Both the position numbers and the translations under genes were made by a program. 64,000 nucleotides of DNA from Isoperla grammatica (taxonomy: Eukaryota; Arthropoda; Insecta; Plecoptera; Perlodidae): assembly GCA_945910005.1 (NCBI GenBank), contig OX246749.1, positions 19,935,821 through 19,999,820 on the forward strand. Reading direction: 5' to 3'. The notes beneath the pieces were generated by a model. It saw nothing but the letters and a program-made list of their open reading frames with translations. It did not search any database and was not told the origin of the DNA. Positions 59,701 through 64,000 of this stretch are shown here, in pieces; within the stretch, counting starts at the first letter, position 1; every line of letters begins with the position of its first letter.

Positions 59701-62700
59701 ATGTACACATCACAGATACACATGTCTACCTTCACAATACAGTACACACACCAGTTGGCTGAGCTGGACATGTCATACATACATGTACACATCACAGATA
59801 CACATGTCTACTGGCACAATACAGTACACACACCAGTTGGCTGAGCTGGACATGTCATACATACATGTACACATCACAGATACACATGTCTACTGGCACA
59901 ATACAGTACACACACCAGTTGGCTGAGCTGGACACGTCATACATACATGTACACATCACAGATACACATGTCTACCGGCACAATACAGTACACACACCAG
60001 TTGGCTGAGCTGGACATGTCATACATACATGTACACATCACAGATACACATGTCTACCGGCACAATACAGTACACACACCAGTTGGCTGAGCTGGACATG
60101 TCATACATACATGTACACATCACAGATACACATGTCTACTGGCACAATACAGTTCACACACCAGTTGGCTGAGCTGGACATGTCATACATACATGTTCAC
60201 ATCACAGATACACATGTCTACCTTCACAATACAGTACACACACCAGTTGGCTGAGCTGGACACGTCATACATACATGTACACATCACAGATACACATGTC
60301 TACCGGCACAATACAGTACACACACTAGTTGGCTGAGCTGGACATGTCATACATACATGTACACATCACAGATACACATGTCTACTGGCACAATACAGTA
60401 CACACACCAGTTGGCTGAGCTGGACATGTCATACATACATGTACACATCACAGATACACATGTCTACCGGCACAATACAGTACACACACCAGTTGGCTGA
60501 GCTGGACACGTCATACATACATGTACACATCACAGATACACATGTCTACTGGCACAATACAGTACACACACCAGTTGGCTGAGCTGGACACGTCATACAT
60601 ACATGTTCACATCACAGATACACATGTCTACCTTCACAATACAGTACACACACCAGTTGGCTGAGCTGGACACGTCATACATACATGTACACATCACAGA
60701 TACACATGTCTACTGGCACAATACAGTACACACACCAGTTGGCTGAGCTGGACATGTCATACATACATGTACACATCACAGATACACATGTCTACCGGCA
60801 CAATACAGTACACACACCAGTTGGCTGAGCTGGACACGTCATACATACATGTACACATCACAGATACACATGTCTACTGGCACAATACAGTACACACACC
60901 AGTTGGCTGAGCTGGACACGTCATACATACATGTACACATCACAGATACACATGTCTACTGGCACAATACAGTACACACACCAGTTGGCTGAGCTGGACA
61001 CGTCATACATACATGTACACATCACAGATACACATGTCTACTGGCACAATACAGTACACACACCAGTTGGCTGAGCTGGACACGTCATACATACATGTAC
61101 ACATCACAGATACACATGTCTACTGGCACAATACAGTACACACACCAGTTGGCTGAGCTGGACACGTCATACATACATGTACACATCACAGATAAACATG
61201 TCTACTGGCACAATACAGTACACACACCAGTTGGCTGAGCTGGTCATGTCATACATACATGTACACATCACAGATACACATGTCTACCGGCACAATACAG
61301 TACACACACCAGTTGGCTGAGCTGGACACGTCATACATACATGTACACATCACAGATAAACATGTCTACTGGCACAATACAGTACACACACCAGTTGGCT
61401 GAGCTGGACATGTCATACATACATGTACACATCACAGATACACATGTCTACCGGCACAATACAGTACACACACCAGTTGGCTGAGCTGGACATGTCATAC
61501 ATACATGTACACATCACAGATACACATGTCTACCGGCACAATACAGTACACACACCAGTTGGCTGAGCTGGTCATGTCATACATACATGTACACATCACA
61601 GATACACATGTCTACCGGCACAATACAGTACACACACCAGTTGGCTGAGCTGGTCATGTCATACATACATGAACACATCACAGATACACATGTCTACTGG
61701 CACAATACAGTACACACACCAGTTGGCTGAGCTGGACATGTCATACATACATGTACACATCACAGATACAAAGTCTACTGGCACAATACAGTACACACAC
61801 CAGTTGGCTGAGCTGGACATGTCATACATACATGTACACATCACAGATACACATGTCTACCGGCACAATACAGTACACACACCAGTTGGCTGAGCTGGAC
61901 ACGTCATACATACATGTACACATCACAGATACACATGTCTACTGGCAAAATACAGTACACACACCAGTTGGCTGAGCTGGACATGTCATACATACATGCA
62001 CACATCACAGATACACATGTCTACTGGCACAATACAGTACACACACCAGTTGGCTGAGCTGGACATGTCATACATACATGTACACATCACAGATACACAT
62101 GTCTACTGGCACAATACAGTACACACACCAGTTGGCTGAGCTGGACATGTCATACATACATGTACACATCACAGATACACATGTCTACTGGCACAATACA
62201 GTACACACACCAGTTGGCTGAGCTGGACATGTCATACATACATGTACACATCACAGATACACATGTCTACTGGCACAATACAGTACACACACCAGTTGGC
62301 TGAGCTAGACGTGTCATACATACATGTACACATCACAGATACACATGTCTAGTGGCACAAAACAGTACACACACCAGTTGGCTGAGCTGGACGTGTCATA
62401 CATACATGTACACATCACAGATACACATGTCTACTGGCACAATACAGTACACACACCAGTTGGCTGAGCTAGACATGTCATACATACATGTACACATCAC
62501 AGATACACATGTCTACTGGCACAAAACAGTACACACACCAGTTGGCTGAGCTGGACATGTCATACATACATGTACACATCACAGATACACATGTCTACCG
62601 GCACAATACAGTACACACACCAGTTGGCTGAGCTGGACATGTCATACATACATGAACACATCACAGATACACATGTCTACCGGCACAATACAGTACACAC

Positions 62701-64000
62701 ACCAGTTGGCTGAGCTGGGCATGTCATACATACATGTACACATCACAGATACACATGTCTACTGGCACAATACAGTACACACACCAGTTGGCTGAGCTAG
62801 ACGTGTCATACATACATGTACACATCACAGATACACAATGTCTACTGGCACAATACAATACACACACCAGTTGGCTGAGCTGGACATGTCATACATACAT
62901 GTACACATCACAGATACACATGTCTACCGGCACAATACAGTACACACACCAGTTGGCTGAGCTGGACATGTCATACATACATGTACACATCACAGATAGT
63001 CATGTCTACCGGCACAATACAGTACACACACCAGTTGGCTGAGCTGGACATGTCATACATACATGTACACATCACAGATACACAATGTCAACTGGCACAA
63101 TACAGTACACACACCAGTTGGCTGAGCTGGACATGTCATACATACATGAACACATCACAGATACACATGGCTACCGGCACAATACAGTACACACACCAGT
63201 TGGCTGAGCTGGACATGTCATACATACATGTACACATCACAGATACACATGTCTACCTTCACAATACAGTACACACACCAGTTGGCTGAGCTGGACATGT
63301 CATACATACATGTACACATCACAGATACACATGTCTACCTTCACAATACAGTACACACACCAGTTGGCTGAGCTGGACATGTCATACATACATGTACACA
63401 TCACAGATACACATGTCTCCCGGCACAATACAGTACACACACCAGTTGGCTGAGCTGGACATGTCATACATACATGTACACATCACAGATACACAATGTC
63501 AACTGGCACAACACAGTACACACACCAGTTGGCTGAGCTGGACATGTCATACATACATGTATACATCACAGATACACATGTCTACCGGCACAATACAGTA
63601 CACACACCAGTTGGCTGAGCTGGACATGTCAAACATACATGAACACATCACAGATACACATGTCTACCGGCACAATACAGTACACACACCAGTTGGCTGA
63701 GCTGGACACGTCATACATACATGTACACATCACAGATACACATGTCTACCGGCACAATACAGTACACACACCAGTTGGCTGAGCTGGACATGTCATACAT
63801 ACATGTACACATCACAGATACACATGTCTACCGGCACAATACAGTACACACACCAGTTGGCTGAGCTGGACATGTCATACATACATGTACACATCACAGA
63901 TACACATGTCTACCGGCACAATACAGTACACACACCAGTTGGCTGAGCTGGACATGTCATACATACATGTACACATCACAGATACACATGTCTACCGGCA
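56759..64000 (+). repeat. 82-bp satellite running past the window end
   Basis: About 88 units of ATCACAGATACACATGTCTA, CYGGCACAATACAGTACACA, CACCAGTTGGCTGAGCTGGA, CATGTCATACATACATGTAC, AC. The period is exactly 82 in nearly all units. A sub-family with GCTGAACATG and ATGCACAC clusters at about 57.7-59.3 kb. Sporadic TCTACCTTCAC variants occur elsewhere. Short open frames are by-products. Confidence 0.97.

Noticed and set aside
56759..64000. Short His/Thr/Tyr-rich proteins from the 82-bp repeat
   Set aside because: They are interrupted by stops in most units, and the same frame recurs only because the DNA repeats.

Overview
The window is insect nuclear DNA. The decisive evidence is a multi-exon odorant receptor (OR, 7tm_6 family) on the + strand, whose seven exons join in consistent phase from an ATG at 2225 to a TAG at 31723. 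The OR family is confined to insects; the order or species cannot be told from the sequence. No bacterial-type operon, CRISPR array or rRNA is present. About 41 kb of the 64 kb (roughly two thirds) is tandem-repeat DNA.

Layout. 1-2.2 kb: interspersed repeats. 2.2-31.7 kb: the OR gene. Intron 2 (2956-5718) holds a 1-kb hAT-type non-autonomous element and a near-perfect 228-bp foldback. Exon 3 (5719-6534) carries three in-frame 47-residue repeats in intracellular loop 2, giving a predicted protein of about 611 residues against about 400 for a usual OR. Introns 3 and 4 hold tRNA-derived SINEs, a hAT/ZMYM-like transposase relic, a 148-bp tandem array, a foldback with a nested MITE, and a TTA microsatellite. 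Intron 5 is almost wholly a 19-kb array of 66/73-bp units. That array starts exactly at the exon 5 donor site, and each unit repeats the last ~21 bases of exon 5 plus the GTAAGT donor. 32.1-33.7 kb: a 153-bp array whose unit contains a diverged copy of the OR last exon. 34.05-34.65 kb: a 56-bp array. 34.6-38.1 kb: interspersed repeats with no gene seen.

38.2-56.0 kb is a 46-bp satellite with nested higher-order duplications (offsets 1172 and 2683 bp). It is split at 48286-54320 by a young Ty3/gypsy LTR retrotransposon on the - strand: LTRs of 355 bp differing at one base, a 4-bp TACC target duplication, and a gag-pol frame broken once inside integrase. Next come a LINE ORF2 tail relic (56.05-56.18 kb) and, on the - strand, a likely terminal exon of a gene with a Methyltransf_FA-like domain (56578-56750). 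From 56.76 kb to the window end runs an 82-bp satellite, which in that gene's orientation sits directly upstream of the exon.

The main novelty is that one OR locus has produced at least three independent tandem expansions from its own sequence: in coding exon 3, at the exon 5/intron 5 border, and from a last-exon copy. The second gives an intron with about 280 copies of a genuine 5' splice site and, by inference, an in-phase 27-nt potential microexon in every unit.
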